In this document: positions 25,294 to 34,250 of the stretch, piece by piece
Layout: each line of letters begins with the position of its first letter
Position numbering within the stretch: position 1 is the first letter of the stretch
Assembly (NCBI RefSeq): GCF_014652355.1
Contig: NZ_BMYQ01000016.1
Coordinates: 1-64,000 of the forward strand
Direction: 5' to 3'
Length of the DNA: 64,000 bases
From: Gemmobacter lanyuensis
GTDB taxonomy: Bacteria > Pseudomonadota > Alphaproteobacteria > Rhodobacterales > Rhodobacteraceae
The notes under the pieces: generated by a model
Told to the model about the DNA's origin: nothing
The model's database searches: none
Seen by the model: only the letters and a program-made list of their open reading frames with translations
Program-made: the position numbers and the translations under genes

Positions 25294-26019
25294 GTGGCAA
25301 ACTGGCTGAAACGCGTAGGACTGGCAGCGGGCATCTCGGCCGCGCTGGCCGGGATGGTCCGTGCAGAAGAGGCGCAGTTCGATCTGGTGCTGCGCGGCAT
25401 CACTGCCGGGAGCCTCAGCTGGAGCGGCGCGGGAGACCCCGGCGGCGACTATGCGGTGCGCGGGGTGCTCAAGACCTCGGGCTTTGCGGCGCTGCTCAAG
25501 AAGGTGCGTTACGACGCCACCGCCAAGGGGCGCATCGCGGCAGATGGCACCTATAGCGCCACGCGCTATGCCGAGGATGCCGACACCGGCAAGCGCCAGT
25601 CGCAGTCGGTCATGATCTGGGAACAGGGCGTGCCACGCATCGAAAGCTACAAGCCCGAACGCAAGGCCAAGCCCTGGGATGTGGACCCCACCAGCCAGAA
25701 GGGCACTGTCGATCCGCTGACGGCCATGTATGCCGTGCTGCGGGACGTGGCGCCGGGCAAGGAATGCAACCGCGACCTTGCCATGTTCGACGGGCGGAGG
25801 TCGTCAAAGCTTTTGCTCGGGGCGCCAAAGGCAGAGGGCAGCCAGGTGGTTTGCGCCGGGGAATACCGCCGCGTGGCTGGTTTTTCGCCCGACGACATGG
25901 CCGAAAAGACCAGCTTCCCCTTCACATTGACCTATGCCCCGGGGGCTGATGGCAAGATGAGGGTGGTTGAGGTCGCGATGGATACGCTTTACGGCAAGGC
26001 GCGTCTGGTAAGGGAATGA
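25294..26019 (+). CDS. DUF3108 periplasmic protein
   Basis: A 241-residue exported protein starting at GTG 25294 after GGAG, with signal MANWLKRVGLAAGISAALAG cleaved near VRA. The mature part FDLVLRGITAGSLSWSGAGD, YAVRGVLKTSGFAALLKKVR and VDPLTAMYAVLRDVAPG is typical of the DUF3108 family, a beta-barrel-like periplasmic or outer-membrane-associated domain of unknown function. The small basic protein gene follows two bases after its stop. Confidence 0.85.
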   Translation: MANWLKRVGLAAGISAALAGMVRAEEAQFDLVLRGITAGSLSWSGAGDPGGDYAVRGVLKTSGFAALLKKVRYDATAKGRIAADGTYSATRYAEDADTGKRQSQSVMIWEQGVPRIESYKPERKAKPWDVDPTSQKGTVDPLTAMYAVLRDVAPGKECNRDLAMFDGRRSSKLLLGAPKAEGSQVVCAGEYRRVAGFSPDDMAEKTSFPFTLTYAPGADGKMRVVEVAMDTLYGKARLVRE

Positions 26020-26021
26020 CC

Positions 26022-26189
26022 ATGGATTACAGCAAATCGGGTTCCGTCGCCGGGGCCAAGAAGGCGCCCAAGCGCCATCAGGAACTCAATCAGAAGGGCG
26101 GCGCCAAAAACCCCTTCGGATCGAAGGATGACAAAGCGGCCCTGCTGGCGCGCATGAAGGCGGCAGCCGAGGCCAAGAAGCAGGACTGA
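26022..26189 (+). CDS. Small basic protein (55 aa)
   Basis: ATG 26022 opens 55 codons starting MDYSKSGSVAGAKKAPKRHQ, with NPFGSKDDKAALLARMKAAA and ending AKKQD. It is Lys/Ala-rich, likely an unstructured N-terminal half followed by a helix. It starts two bases after the DUF3108 stop and ends just before a strong terminator, so it is the last gene of that operon. I recall similar short proteins in Rhodobacteraceae but know no function; nucleic-acid binding is a guess from charge. Confidence 0.65.
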   Translation: MDYSKSGSVAGAKKAPKRHQELNQKGGAKNPFGSKDDKAALLARMKAAAEAKKQD

Positions 26190-26193
26190 ACGA

Positions 26194-26219
26194 AAAGCCC
26201 GGGCCTGCGCCCGGGCTTT
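26194..26219. terminator. Bidirectional terminator
   Basis: AAAGCCCGGGC and GCCCGGGCTTT form an 11-bp stem with a 4-nt loop, with A/T tracts on both sides. It lies between the small basic gene (rightward) and the 5'-nucleotidase gene (leftward), 20 bp from the latter's stop, and can serve both. Confidence 0.85.
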
Positions 26220-26239
26220 GCCTTCTCACGCGCGGATGA

Positions 26240-27835
26240 TCATTTACGGGTGATGCGCCCATCGGTGCCCGGGGTATAGGGGCTGTTCTTGGCGAGATAT
26301 TCGGCCAGAACATCTGCCAGATCGGGGCCGAAGTCATAGGCATCCTTCGCATCGACGAACATCTTGAACCCGTCGCCGCCGCCCCGGACATAATTGTTGG
26401 AGACCACCAGATAATCCTTCTGCGGGTCAATCGGGGCCCAGCCTTCGCCAACCCGCACCTCGACATCCGACACGCGGGCGCCCGCAGGTGCGGCAGGATC
26501 GAAACTATATTTCAGACCGGCAACCTGCGCAAAACGACCCGCGCCTTCCTCGATCTGGCTGACCCCGTTTTCCAACGCGGCGACAAGCGCCGATCCCGGG
26601 ACGGTAAAGGTGGCCAGAGTGTTCTGGAATGGCAGCACCGTCAGCACCTCGCCCATGCTGACCGGGCCTGCATCGATCGAGGCGCGCAGCCCCCCGCCGT
26701 TGGTGAGCGCGATGGTCACACCCTGTTCCTTGACACGGTCCAGCATCGCCTCGGCCACCAGATTGCCCATCTGGCATTCCATCGCCCGGCAGCTTTCGCG
26801 CGTGCCGTCGATGACGGCCGAGGTTTCGGCAACCACTTTGGCCTTCAGCGCCGCAATCGGCCCGGCGAGCGTCGCGACCTTGGCCTCAAGCGCCGGGTCC
26901 GGGGCAACCGTGTGGTCCAGCAGGAGGGTATCGCCCTTGGCCTCGATCAACTGCCCCGCATCATCGAAGGTCAGCTCCAGATGGCCAAGGTATTTCGAAT
27001 ACGCATAGGCCTGCACCACCGGGACGCGCGCGCCCTGCCCCTCGACCCAGGTGGGATAGGGACCATCGGCCTCGGGGTCGGTGGCGGAAAGATAGGTGTG
27101 GCTATGCCCGCCCACGACCGCATCGATCCCCGGGACTGCCGCCGCGATCTCTTGGTCGCGCTTGTAGCCGACGTGGGTCAGGGCAATGATCTTGGTGACG
27201 CCGGCCGCCTCAAGTTCGGCCACATCGGCCTTCAGACTGTCGATGTCATCCTTGAAAATGATGGTTGGGCCGGGGCTCGCGGTTTCGGGGGTATCGGTTG
27301 CCAGCGCCGAAACGATGCCAATCTTTTCGCCGCCCGCCTCAAGGATGGCATGACGCTGCACACGCCCTTTCAGAAGCGGGTTCTGGCTGACATCAATATT
27401 GCCCGACAGGATGGGAAAGCCCACGGCGCCAAGAAAGGTCGCCACACCTTCGGGGCCATTGTCGAATTCGTGGTTGCCGATCGCCATGGCATCATAGCCG
27501 ATGGCGGCCATGAATTCCGCCTCGGCCAAACCTTTGTAGGTGGTGAACATCAGGCTGCCCTGGGATTGGTCGCCCGCGTCCAGCACCACGACATTGCCCC
27601 CGGCGTCACGGATCTGCCCGCGCAGCGTGGCAATCTTGGCGGCAAGGCGGGCGACACCGCCGAAACAGGCGTTTTCGGCAGCCTCTTCCGGGGTACAGGT
27701 GCTATCGAACTTGTTGATCGGTTCAATCCGGCTGTGAAAGTCATTGGTATGAAGGACATGCAAGGTGTAATCCGCCTGCGCGGCCCCGGCCCACAGGGCC
27801 AGCGGAACCGCCGTCAGAAGAAGCGTGGCACGCAT
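26240..27835 (-). CDS. Periplasmic 5'-nucleotidase / bifunctional metallophosphatase
   Basis: A 531-residue exported enzyme; signal MRATLLLTAVPLALWAGAAQ is cleaved near AQA. The N-terminal calcineurin-like domain has VLHTNDFHSRIEPI, VLDAGDQSQGS, AIGNHEFDNG and VGGHSHTYL, the di-metal ligands. The C-terminal 5'-nucleotidase domain (from about residue 350) has ALTNGGGLRASIDAG and NNYVRGGGDGFKMF for substrate stacking. It hydrolyses nucleotides (and possibly UDP-sugars or cyclic nucleotides) in the periplasm to release nucleosides and phosphate. Full length for the UshA/YfkN type. The upstream in-frame extension to 28012 is not coding. Confidence 0.93.
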   Translation of the reverse strand: MRATLLLTAVPLALWAGAAQADYTLHVLHTNDFHSRIEPINKFDSTCTPEEAAENACFGGVARLAAKIATLRGQIRDAGGNVVVLDAGDQSQGSLMFTTYKGLAEAEFMAAIGYDAMAIGNHEFDNGPEGVATFLGAVGFPILSGNIDVSQNPLLKGRVQRHAILEAGGEKIGIVSALATDTPETASPGPTIIFKDDIDSLKADVAELEAAGVTKIIALTHVGYKRDQEIAAAVPGIDAVVGGHSHTYLSATDPEADGPYPTWVEGQGARVPVVQAYAYSKYLGHLELTFDDAGQLIEAKGDTLLLDHTVAPDPALEAKVATLAGPIAALKAKVVAETSAVIDGTRESCRAMECQMGNLVAEAMLDRVKEQGVTIALTNGGGLRASIDAGPVSMGEVLTVLPFQNTLATFTVPGSALVAALENGVSQIEEGAGRFAQVAGLKYSFDPAAPAGARVSDVEVRVGEGWAPIDPQKDYLVVSNNYVRGGGDGFKMFVDAKDAYDFGPDLADVLAEYLAKNSPYTPGTDGRITRK

Positions 27836-28010
27836 TCCGAAAACTCCCCTTAAAGTTGATGATGGCAGCCTGGGCGCCATTCCCGCGCAAGTCAAAGCCG
27901 GATGCGACACAGCCTTGCCGCCTTCCGTAACGGCACCATGACCCTGCGCAATTTTCCGCCAAGGCCCAGCAGCCATTGACCGGACGGCCGTCCCGGTGCA
28001 TGGAAGCGCC

Positions 28011-28349
28011 ATGCTGATCTACAAGATCTTCCGCCGCCCCGAATGGGATGCCTTCCGCGCCGCGGGTGAAACCGCCGGGGCGCCCGTCGATCTGGCGGAT
28101 GGGTTCATCCATTTCTCGACCTCGGCCCAGGTGGCGGAAACCGCCGCCAAATGGTTCAGCACGGAAAGCGACCTTGTGCTGGTTGCCGTGCGGGTGGAAC
28201 CGCTGGGCGCGGACTTGAAATGGGAACCCTCGCGCGGGGGGGCCTTGTTCCCCCATCTCTACCGCCGCCTGCGTCTTGGCGATGTTGTCTGGGACAAGTC
28301 GCTACCGCTGGGCGTTTCCGGACACATTTTCCCCGAGGGCGTGATTTGA
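28011..28349 (+). CDS. DUF952 family protein
   Basis: A 112-residue DUF952 protein, [20 protein letters not shown], with the family pattern [40 protein letters not shown] and GHIFPEG. The fold resembles ADP-ribosyl-cyclase/toxin-like small proteins but no activity is established. Its stop overlaps the start of pyrD, so the two are co-translated, as in many Rhodobacteraceae. Confidence 0.88.
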   Translation: MLIYKIFRRPEWDAFRAAGETAGAPVDLADGFIHFSTSAQVAETAAKWFSTESDLVLVAVRVEPLGADLKWEPSRGGALFPHLYRRLRLGDVVWDKSLPLGVSGHIFPEGVI

Positions 28350-29407
28350 GCCTGACCGAATCCCTTGGCCTTGCGGCCCTGCACCGCTGCGATCCGGAAC
28401 GGGCGCATTCGCTTTCGCTGCTCGCGCTGCGCGCGGGCCTTGTCCCGCTGCCGGGGGTTGTGACCTCGGCCCGGCTGGAAACCGATCTGGCCGGGATGGT
28501 CCTGCCCAATCCGGTGGGGCTGGCTGCAGGCTATGACAAGAACGCCGTCGCGCTGACGCCGCTGATGCGCTCGGGTTTCGGGTTCCTTGAGGTGGGCGCA
28601 GCGACGCCGCGCCCGCAGCCCGGCAATGCCAAGCCGCGCCTCTTCCGCCTGACCGAGGATCGCGCCGCGATCAACCGTTTCGGGTTCAACAATGATGGCG
28701 CCTGCGCGATTTCGGCACGCCTTGCCCTGCGGCCCAAGGGGCCGGTGCCGGTGGGTCTGAACCTTGGCGCCAACAAGGATTCCGCCGACCGTTCCGCCGA
28801 TTTCGGCGAGGTTCTGGCGACCTGCGGGCCGCATATTGATTTTGCCACCGTCAATGTCAGCTCGCCCAATACCGAAAAGCTGCGCGATCTGCAGGGGCGG
28901 GCCGCGCTGGCCGCGCTTTTGGCGCGGGTGATGGATGTGCGGGCAGAACTGGCCCGTCCGGTGCCGGTCTTCCTCAAGATCGCGCCAGATCTGTCGGCGG
29001 CGGACCTTGAGGATGTCGCGCAGGTGGCGCTGGATTCCGGCATCTCGGGGATTATCGCCACGAACACCACGCTTTCGCGCGAAGGTTTGAAATCTGCACA
29101 TAAAGGCGAAATGGGCGGGCTTTCTGGCGCACCATTGTTCGAAAAATCCACGCGCGTTCTGGCGCAGCTTTCGGCACTGACCGAAGGGCGACTGCCCCTG
29201 ATCGGGGTGGGCGGCATATCCACGCCCGAACAGGCCTGGCAAAAGATCCGCGCCGGGGCGACTGCGGTGCAGATCTATACCGCGATGGTTTATGAGGGCA
29301 TCTCGCTTGCCGCCCGCGTCGCGCGGGGCCTTGAGGCGATCGCGCAACGCGAAGGTTTTGCCCGCGTCACAGACGCCACCGGCACCGGTCGCGCCGACTG
29401 GCTCTGA
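28346..29407 (+). CDS. pyrD: Dihydroorotate dehydrogenase (quinone), class 2
   Basis: A 353-residue PyrD starting at TTG 28346, overlapping the DUF952 stop by three bases. It shows [61 protein letters not shown] with the class 2 catalytic Ser, and [13 protein letters not shown]. The N-terminal helical segment that reaches the quinone is present ([19 protein letters not shown]). It oxidises dihydroorotate to orotate with electrons to ubiquinone at the inner membrane, the fourth step of pyrimidine synthesis. Confidence 0.95.
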   Translation: MSLTESLGLAALHRCDPERAHSLSLLALRAGLVPLPGVVTSARLETDLAGMVLPNPVGLAAGYDKNAVALTPLMRSGFGFLEVGAATPRPQPGNAKPRLFRLTEDRAAINRFGFNNDGACAISARLALRPKGPVPVGLNLGANKDSADRSADFGEVLATCGPHIDFATVNVSSPNTEKLRDLQGRAALAALLARVMDVRAELARPVPVFLKIAPDLSAADLEDVAQVALDSGISGIIATNTTLSREGLKSAHKGEMGGLSGAPLFEKSTRVLAQLSALTEGRLPLIGVGGISTPEQAWQKIRAGATAVQIYTAMVYEGISLAARVARGLEAIAQREGFARVTDATGTGRADWL

Positions 29408-29411
29408 CCGC

Positions 29412-29966
29412 TCAGGCGTGACCCGCGGCCGAAGACAGGACCAGCGGGTCAATTCCCATCGACCGCAGCGCAGCGCCCCATTTGCCCCCATCATCGGGGG
29501 CAAAAACCAGACCCGCAGGGGGCTGCGCGGTCAACCAGTCATTCCGGGCGATTTCATCCTCAAGCTGGCCCGGCCCCCAACCAGCGTATCCCAGCGCCAA
29601 CAACGCTTCGCATGGCCCGCGCCCCTGTGCCAGGTCCTGCAGGATATCCAGCGTCGCGGTCATGCCATAAATGCCAGCCACATCCAGGGTGCCGCCATTG
29701 CTTGCATAATCCGGCGAATGCAGCACGAAGCCGCGGCCCCGTTCGACGGGCCCCCCCAGATGCACGCGAATATCCCGCCCGGCCAGACCGCGCGGAATAT
29801 CGAGATGGTCGAGCAGGGCCGAAAAGTCGAGATCGGGCGCAGGTTTGTTGATGATCAGGCCCATCGCCCCTTCCGGGCTATGGGCGCAGATCAGGATGAC
29901 AGTTCTTTCAAACCGTGGATCGCCCATGCCAGGCATGGAGATCAGGATCGAGCCACTAAGGTCCAT
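29412..29966 (-). CDS. YqgE/AlgH family protein
   Basis: A 184-residue YqgE/AlgH protein: [20 protein letters not shown] with [20 protein letters not shown] at the N-terminus and [19 protein letters not shown] near residue 140. AlgH was named as an alginate regulator but its biochemical function is unsettled. The start at 29966 matches the family; 30017 would add 17 non-conserved residues. It converges with pyrD, five bases apart. Confidence 0.92.
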   Translation of the reverse strand: MDLSGSILISMPGMGDPRFERTVILICAHSPEGAMGLIINKPAPDLDFSALLDHLDIPRGLAGRDIRVHLGGPVERGRGFVLHSPDYASNGGTLDVAGIYGMTATLDILQDLAQGRGPCEALLALGYAGWGPGQLEDEIARNDWLTAQPPAGLVFAPDDGGKWGAALRSMGIDPLVLSSAAGHA

Positions 29967-30085
29967 AGGCGGCCTCCCTTCTCCTTCAGATATGGCGTGG
30001 CAGGGCGGCCACCTCAAGGCTTACCTCCGCATGGCTTCGCTGGATTGTGATTTCGGATTCGCGCCATGCTGCCTATGTTCGCGTC

Positions 30086-30880
30086 ATGATGCGTTATGTC
30101 CTGTCCCTGATCTGCCTGTCCTCGCCGCTTGCCGCCCAGCCGGTCACGCAGGACGATGTCCTGCGCGCCGAACTTCGCCCCGGCTGGCGCAGCGAAAGCG
30201 GTCAGCAATTCGCCGCGCTGCATCTGCAACTCGCCCCCCATTGGAAGACCTATTGGCGCGCGCCCGGCGATGCCGGGGTGGCGCCGATCTTCGATTGGTC
30301 GGGGTCGGAAAATGTCGGCGCGGTGCAGATCCATTGGCCCCGGCCAGAGGTCTTTGATTTTCAGGGGATGCAGACCATCGGTTATCGTGGCGACGTGGTC
30401 TTGCCGGTTGAAATCACGCCGAAGGATCCGCAGCGCCCGGTGCGCTTGCAGGCGGGGGTTGAACTGGGGGTGTGCAACGACATCTGCATGCCCGCAGCGC
30501 TGTCTCTGGCCGGGCTCTTGCCCATGACCGGGGCGCCGGACGGGATGATTTCAGATGCCATGGCGGCCGTGCCTGCAGATGCGGCGCGGGCCGGCCTGAC
30601 GCAGGTGGGGTGCCGGGTCGAAGACATTCAGGATGGGTTGCGCGTGACTGCCCGGCTGGCGATTCCGCCCGCGCCGGGCCATGAAACCGTGGTGATGGAA
30701 ACGGATGGCCCGGTCTGGGTGTCGGATTCGGCCGTTTCGCGTGAAGGGTCTGACCTGATCGCCATGGCCGATTTCGTGCCGCAACCGGGCCAAGCCTTCA
30801 CCTTTGATCCGGCGCGGCTGCGGCTGACGATCCTGTCGCCGGGTCAGGCGCTGGAAGTCACGGGCTGCCCGATCAACTGA
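30086..30880 (+). CDS. Stand-alone DsbD N-terminal (alpha) domain protein
   Basis: A 264-residue exported protein with signal MMRYVLSLICLSSPLAAQ. It matches the periplasmic N-terminal domain of DsbD/ScsB: FAALHLQLAPHWKTYWRAPG, GYRGDVVLPVEITP and the redox motif ELGVCNDICMPAALSL with Cys-x3-Cys. No membrane DsbD core or thioredoxin domain follows. It probably passes electrons from a CcdA- or DsbD-like membrane protein encoded elsewhere to periplasmic thiols. Its 3' end overlaps coaBC on the other strand by 37 bp. Confidence 0.82.
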   Translation: MMRYVLSLICLSSPLAAQPVTQDDVLRAELRPGWRSESGQQFAALHLQLAPHWKTYWRAPGDAGVAPIFDWSGSENVGAVQIHWPRPEVFDFQGMQTIGYRGDVVLPVEITPKDPQRPVRLQAGVELGVCNDICMPAALSLAGLLPMTGAPDGMISDAMAAVPADAARAGLTQVGCRVEDIQDGLRVTARLAIPPAPGHETVVMETDGPVWVSDSAVSREGSDLIAMADFVPQPGQAFTFDPARLRLTILSPGQALEVTGCPIN

Positions 30881-32064
30881 TCGGCAATCCGCCGGGCGAG
30901 CCTTTGGGCGACCGCCTCCTTCGCCATACGCGGCCAATGTTCGGCACCGCGCTCGGAAATCAGCACCACGGCATTTTCGCTACCGCCCATGATGCCGGTT
31001 TCGGGGCTGACATCATTCGCAACGATCCAGTCACAGCCCTTGCGGGCGCGTTTGGCGGTGGCATGATCCACGACCTTTTCGGTCTCGGCGGCAAAGCCCA
31101 CAACAAGACCGGGCCGCCCCGGACCCATGCGCGAAACTGTCGCCAGAATATCGGGGTTTTCCGCAAATTCCAGCGCGGGGGCCTGCCCGCTGCCATCCTT
31201 CTTCATCTTCTGCCCCGCCGCATTGGCCACCCGCCAATCCGCCACCGCGGCGGCAAACACGGCGGCATCGGCGGGCAAGGCGGCCTCAACCGCAGCCAGC
31301 ATCTCGCGCGCGGTTTCGACCCGACGCAGGTCGACGCCCGCGGGCGGGGGAACGGTGGCCGGCCCGGTGACAAAGGTCACCCGCGCGCCCAGATCCCGCA
31401 GCGCGGCGGCAATCGCCGTGCCCTGCGCGCCGGAGCTGCGGTTGGCGATATAGCGAACCGGGTCAATGGGTTCATGCGTCGGGCCCGAGGTCACCAGGAC
31501 ATGCCGCCCCTGCAGAGGACCTGCCGTCAAAGCGGCCTCGATGGCGGCGACGATCTCCATCGGTTCGGCCATGCGGCCGGGGCCGTATTCCCCGCAGGCC
31601 ATATCCCCTTCGTTGGGGCCGACACAGCGCACCCCATCGGCAAGGAGCTGACGCAGGTTCCGTTGGGTTGCGGGGTGCTGCCACATCCGTACATTCATGG
31701 CAGGCGCGATCAGCACGGGCGTATCGGTGGCCAGCAGCAGCGTCGAGGCCAGATCATCCGCCCGCCCCTGCGCCATCTTCGCCATCAGATCGGCAGTTGC
31801 GGGGGCCACCACGATCAGATCGGCCACGCGCGACAGCTGGATATGGCCCATTTCAGCCTCGGCCGTCAGGTCGAAAAGGTCGGAATGCACCGTCTCACCC
31901 GCAAGGGCCGAAACCGACAGGGGGGTTACGAATTCAGTGGCGGCGCGAGTCATCACCGGCGTGATTGCGGCGCCGCGTTCCCGCAGGCGCCGGATCAGCT
32001 CAAGCGTCTTGTAGGCGGCAATGCCACCCCCGATCATCACAAGAAGCCGCTTTCCTGCCAGCAT
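30844..32064 (-). CDS. coaBC: Phosphopantothenoylcysteine decarboxylase/synthetase
   Basis: A 406-residue bifunctional CoaBC (Dfp). The N-terminal flavoprotein CoaC has GKRLLVMIGGGIAAYKTLEL, the catalytic-type HIQLSRVADLIVVAPATADL, PAMNVRMWQHPATQ and the flexible loop GEYGPGRMAEP with GPNEGDMACG. The C-terminal CoaB synthetase begins near GRHVLVTSGPTHEPIDPVRY and includes FVTGPA and NDVS. The enzyme ligates cysteine to phosphopantothenate and decarboxylates it in CoA synthesis. It follows rpoH2 on the same strand by 75 bp and ends inside the opposite DsbD-alpha gene. Confidence 0.95.
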   Translation of the reverse strand: MLAGKRLLVMIGGGIAAYKTLELIRRLRERGAAITPVMTRAATEFVTPLSVSALAGETVHSDLFDLTAEAEMGHIQLSRVADLIVVAPATADLMAKMAQGRADDLASTLLLATDTPVLIAPAMNVRMWQHPATQRNLRQLLADGVRCVGPNEGDMACGEYGPGRMAEPMEIVAAIEAALTAGPLQGRHVLVTSGPTHEPIDPVRYIANRSSGAQGTAIAAALRDLGARVTFVTGPATVPPPAGVDLRRVETAREMLAAVEAALPADAAVFAAAVADWRVANAAGQKMKKDGSGQAPALEFAENPDILATVSRMGPGRPGLVVGFAAETEKVVDHATAKRARKGCDWIVANDVSPETGIMGGSENAVVLISERGAEHWPRMAKEAVAQRLARRIADQLIGQPVTSSA

Positions 32065-32139
32065 CGCCCGCCCTCCCGCTTTTGTCTTGGTGTAGGGGGC
32101 GCGGGACGGAAACTCAACCACCCGCTCAGGCGGCGGGAT

Positions 32140-33015
32140 TTACAGGAAATTGACGATCTCGGGGGCGCCGGTCTCGAGCTTGCGCCGCAGCTTGGCAAAA
32201 GCCGCGGCTTCAAGCTGCCGCACGCGCTCCTTCGACAGGCCCAATTCGGCACCGAGGCTCTCCAGCGTCCGCCCCTCGGCCTTCAGCTTGCGCTCGGCCA
32301 CGATATAGCGTTCGCGCGCACTCAGGCTTCCCAGTGCCTCTGCCAGCCAGCCGCGCAGGGCGGCGCCGTCATGGCTGGCGGCGATCTGTTCATCCGCCTG
32401 CGGGCCGTCATCTTCCAGAAGCTCGATCCACTCGCGCCCCTCTTCATCGCTGCCCTGCGCGGCGTTCAGCGACAAGTCCGACCCGCTGAGCCGCCCCTCC
32501 ATCATCTGCACATCCGCAAGCGGCACTCCAAGGTCCGAGGCGATGCGCGCGTGCAGCTGATGGGTATCCAGCACCTCGCCCGCATCGGCAGCGGCCCGTT
32601 CCAGCTGGGCCTGTACCCGGCGCATGTTGAAAAACAGCGATTTCTGGCTGGAAGTCGATCCCGTCCGCACCAGCGACCAGTTCCGCATCACATAGTCTTG
32701 GATACTCGCCTTGATCCACCAGACCGCATAGGTCGAAAAACGCACGCCGCGGTCCGGGTCAAACTTGTCGGCGGCCTTCATCAGGCCCAGGCTTGCCTCT
32801 TGGATCAAATCATTCATCGGCGCGCCATAGCGGCGGAACTTGGCGGCCATTGAAATTGCCAGCCGCATATAGGCATGGATCAGGCGGTGAAGGGCCGCCT
32901 CATCCCGCTGGTCACGCCAGGCGCGGGCGAGGCGGGCCTCGGTCTCCGGGTCCAGCAGTTCGGCCTTCATCGCTTGGCGCGACATGCGATGGTCGCTATA
33001 TCCGTCGAGAGCCAT
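32140..33015 (-). CDS. rpoH2: RNA polymerase sigma-32 factor, RpoH2 type
   Basis: A 291-residue sigma-70 family protein starting MALDGYSDHRMSRQAMKAEL. Region 2 has YMRLAISMAAKFRRYGAPMN, DLIQEASLGLMKAADKFDPD and RFSTYAVWWIKASIQDYVMR; the RpoH box is QKSLFFNMRR; region 4 is TLESLGAELGLSKERVRQLE. Rhodobacteraceae carry a heat-shock RpoH1 and an RpoH2 tied to singlet-oxygen and oxidative stress; the sequence and the ECF-like promoter (33056-33085) fit RpoH2. It is divergent from cobU. Confidence 0.87.
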   Translation of the reverse strand: MALDGYSDHRMSRQAMKAELLDPETEARLARAWRDQRDEAALHRLIHAYMRLAISMAAKFRRYGAPMNDLIQEASLGLMKAADKFDPDRGVRFSTYAVWWIKASIQDYVMRNWSLVRTGSTSSQKSLFFNMRRVQAQLERAAADAGEVLDTHQLHARIASDLGVPLADVQMMEGRLSGSDLSLNAAQGSDEEGREWIELLEDDGPQADEQIAASHDGAALRGWLAEALGSLSARERYIVAERKLKAEGRTLESLGAELGLSKERVRQLEAAAFAKLRRKLETGAPEIVNFL

Positions 33016-33055
33016 GAGATCCCCCGTGTTCGGTGTATCTTGCGGAAGTTTGAAC

Positions 33056-33085
33056 TGGATACGGGGCAGAAACGTGGTCGGATCA
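33056..33085 (-). promoter_or_regulatory. ECF sigma-E-type promoter for rpoH2
   Basis: On the minus strand TGATCC (33085-33080) is separated by 18 bp from TATCCA (33061-33056), 40 bp before the rpoH2 ATG. TGATCC is the characteristic -35 of the singlet-oxygen ECF sigma factor RpoE of Rhodobacter, which is known to transcribe rpoHII there. The -10 match is looser. Confidence 0.6.
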
Positions 33086-33118
33086 CCGGATAAACAAGTA
33101 TTTCTGCCGAAGGTTTCC

Positions 33119-33622
33119 ATGGTGATCGGCGGGGCGCGATCCGGGAAGTCACGTTTTGCCGAGCAGATGGTGACCGCGACGGGCCGCCCGCGCGTCTATA
33201 TCGCCACGGCCGAGGCCTGGGATGACGAGATGCGCCAACGCATTGCCACCCATCGCGAAGATCGCGGCCCCGATTGGCAGACCATTGAGGCCCCGCATGA
33301 TCTTGCCGGTGCGCTGGCGCAGGTTCCGGCGGGGGCGGTGGTTCTGGTCGATTGTGCGACGCTGTGGCTCACCAACCGGATGCTGGCCGAGGCGGATCTG
33401 GCTGCGGAAACCGCCACGCTGATCGCCACGCTTGAGGCCTGCCCCGCCCCGGTGGTGGTGGTGACCAATGAACTCGGCTGGTCCATCGTGCCGGAAAACG
33501 CGCTGGCACGGCGGTTCCGCGACGCGCAGGGGCGGCTCAATCAGGCGCTGGCGGCAGCGTCAGGTCTGGCGGTGGCGGTGATCGCGGGCCTGCCCGTGAC
33601 GCTGAAGGGAGAGCGGCCATGA
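33119..33622 (+). CDS. cobU: Adenosylcobinamide kinase/guanylyltransferase CobU
   Basis: A 167-residue CobU/CobP. It starts MVIGGARSGKSRFAEQMVTA with Walker A, then YIATAEAWDDEMRQRIATHR with the guanylated His region, VLVDCATLWLTNRM, VVVTNELGWSIVPENALARR and FRDAQGRLNQALA. It phosphorylates adenosylcobinamide and transfers GMP to it in nucleotide-loop assembly of cobalamin. Start at 33119 gives a minimal N-terminus; a few more residues from a non-ATG start upstream are possible. No cobalamin riboswitch fits in the 103-bp gap to rpoH2. Confidence 0.9.
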   Translation: MVIGGARSGKSRFAEQMVTATGRPRVYIATAEAWDDEMRQRIATHREDRGPDWQTIEAPHDLAGALAQVPAGAVVLVDCATLWLTNRMLAEADLAAETATLIATLEACPAPVVVVTNELGWSIVPENALARRFRDAQGRLNQALAAASGLAVAVIAGLPVTLKGERP

Positions 33623-34179
33623 AGCGCCTCTGGCTGGTGCGCCACGGGCCGACCCACGCGCGCGAGATGATCGGCTGGACGGACCGCGCGGCCGATCTGT
33701 CGGACCTTGGCGCCCTGTCGCGGCTGGGGGCGCTGCTGCCGCACAATGTGCCGGTCATCTCCTCCGACCTGATCCGCGCGGTCGCCACGGCTGACGCGCT
33801 GCAAGGCACCCGCCCGCGCCTGCCCCATGACCCGCGTCTGCGCGAAATCCATTTCGGCGCCTGGGATGGCCTGACCCACGCCGAGGCCGATGCCCGCGAC
33901 GCAGCCCTGCTGCGCGCCTTTTGGGAAGATGCAGGCGATGTGGCCGCCCCCGAGGGCGAAAGCTGGAACGCCATGGCCGCCCGCGTTCATGCGGGGCTGG
34001 ATGCCCTGCCCGATCAGGCGATTGTCGTCTGTCATTTCGGGCCGATCCTTGCCGCCCTGCAACGGGCCCGCGGCTGTTCGGTGCAGGTGATCTTCGGCCA
34101 GAAAATTGATCCGCTTTCGCTCAGCGAAGTGCAATTCGACGGCAGCTGGCAGATCGGGCGGGTCAATCACATTTCGTGA
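33619..34179 (+). CDS. Histidine phosphatase family protein (CobC-like)
   Basis: A 186-residue phosphoglycerate-mutase-like phosphatase: the phospho-His motif is MKRLWLVRHGPTHAREMIGW, then VISSDLIRAVATADAL, LREIHFGAWDGLTHAEADA and the second His in VVCHFGPILAAL. Its ATG overlaps the cobU TGA by four bases, which suggests it is the alpha-ribazole-phosphate phosphatase (CobC) of cobalamin synthesis. The superfamily is broad, so this rests on the coupling with cobU. Confidence 0.85.
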   Translation: MKRLWLVRHGPTHAREMIGWTDRAADLSDLGALSRLGALLPHNVPVISSDLIRAVATADALQGTRPRLPHDPRLREIHFGAWDGLTHAEADARDAALLRAFWEDAGDVAAPEGESWNAMAARVHAGLDALPDQAIVVCHFGPILAALQRARGCSVQVIFGQKIDPLSLSEVQFDGSWQIGRVNHIS

Positions 34180-34250
34180 TGGATCGCCCAACAGATCACC
34201 ATTTGGCAGCCCGTCCGACCTGCATTAGCGTGCCGGAAAAGGAGATTGCC

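Noticed and set aside
33016-33118. Cobalamin riboswitch before cobU
   Set aside because: The gap is only 103 bp, holds the rpoH2 promoter on the other strand, and lacks a B12-box.
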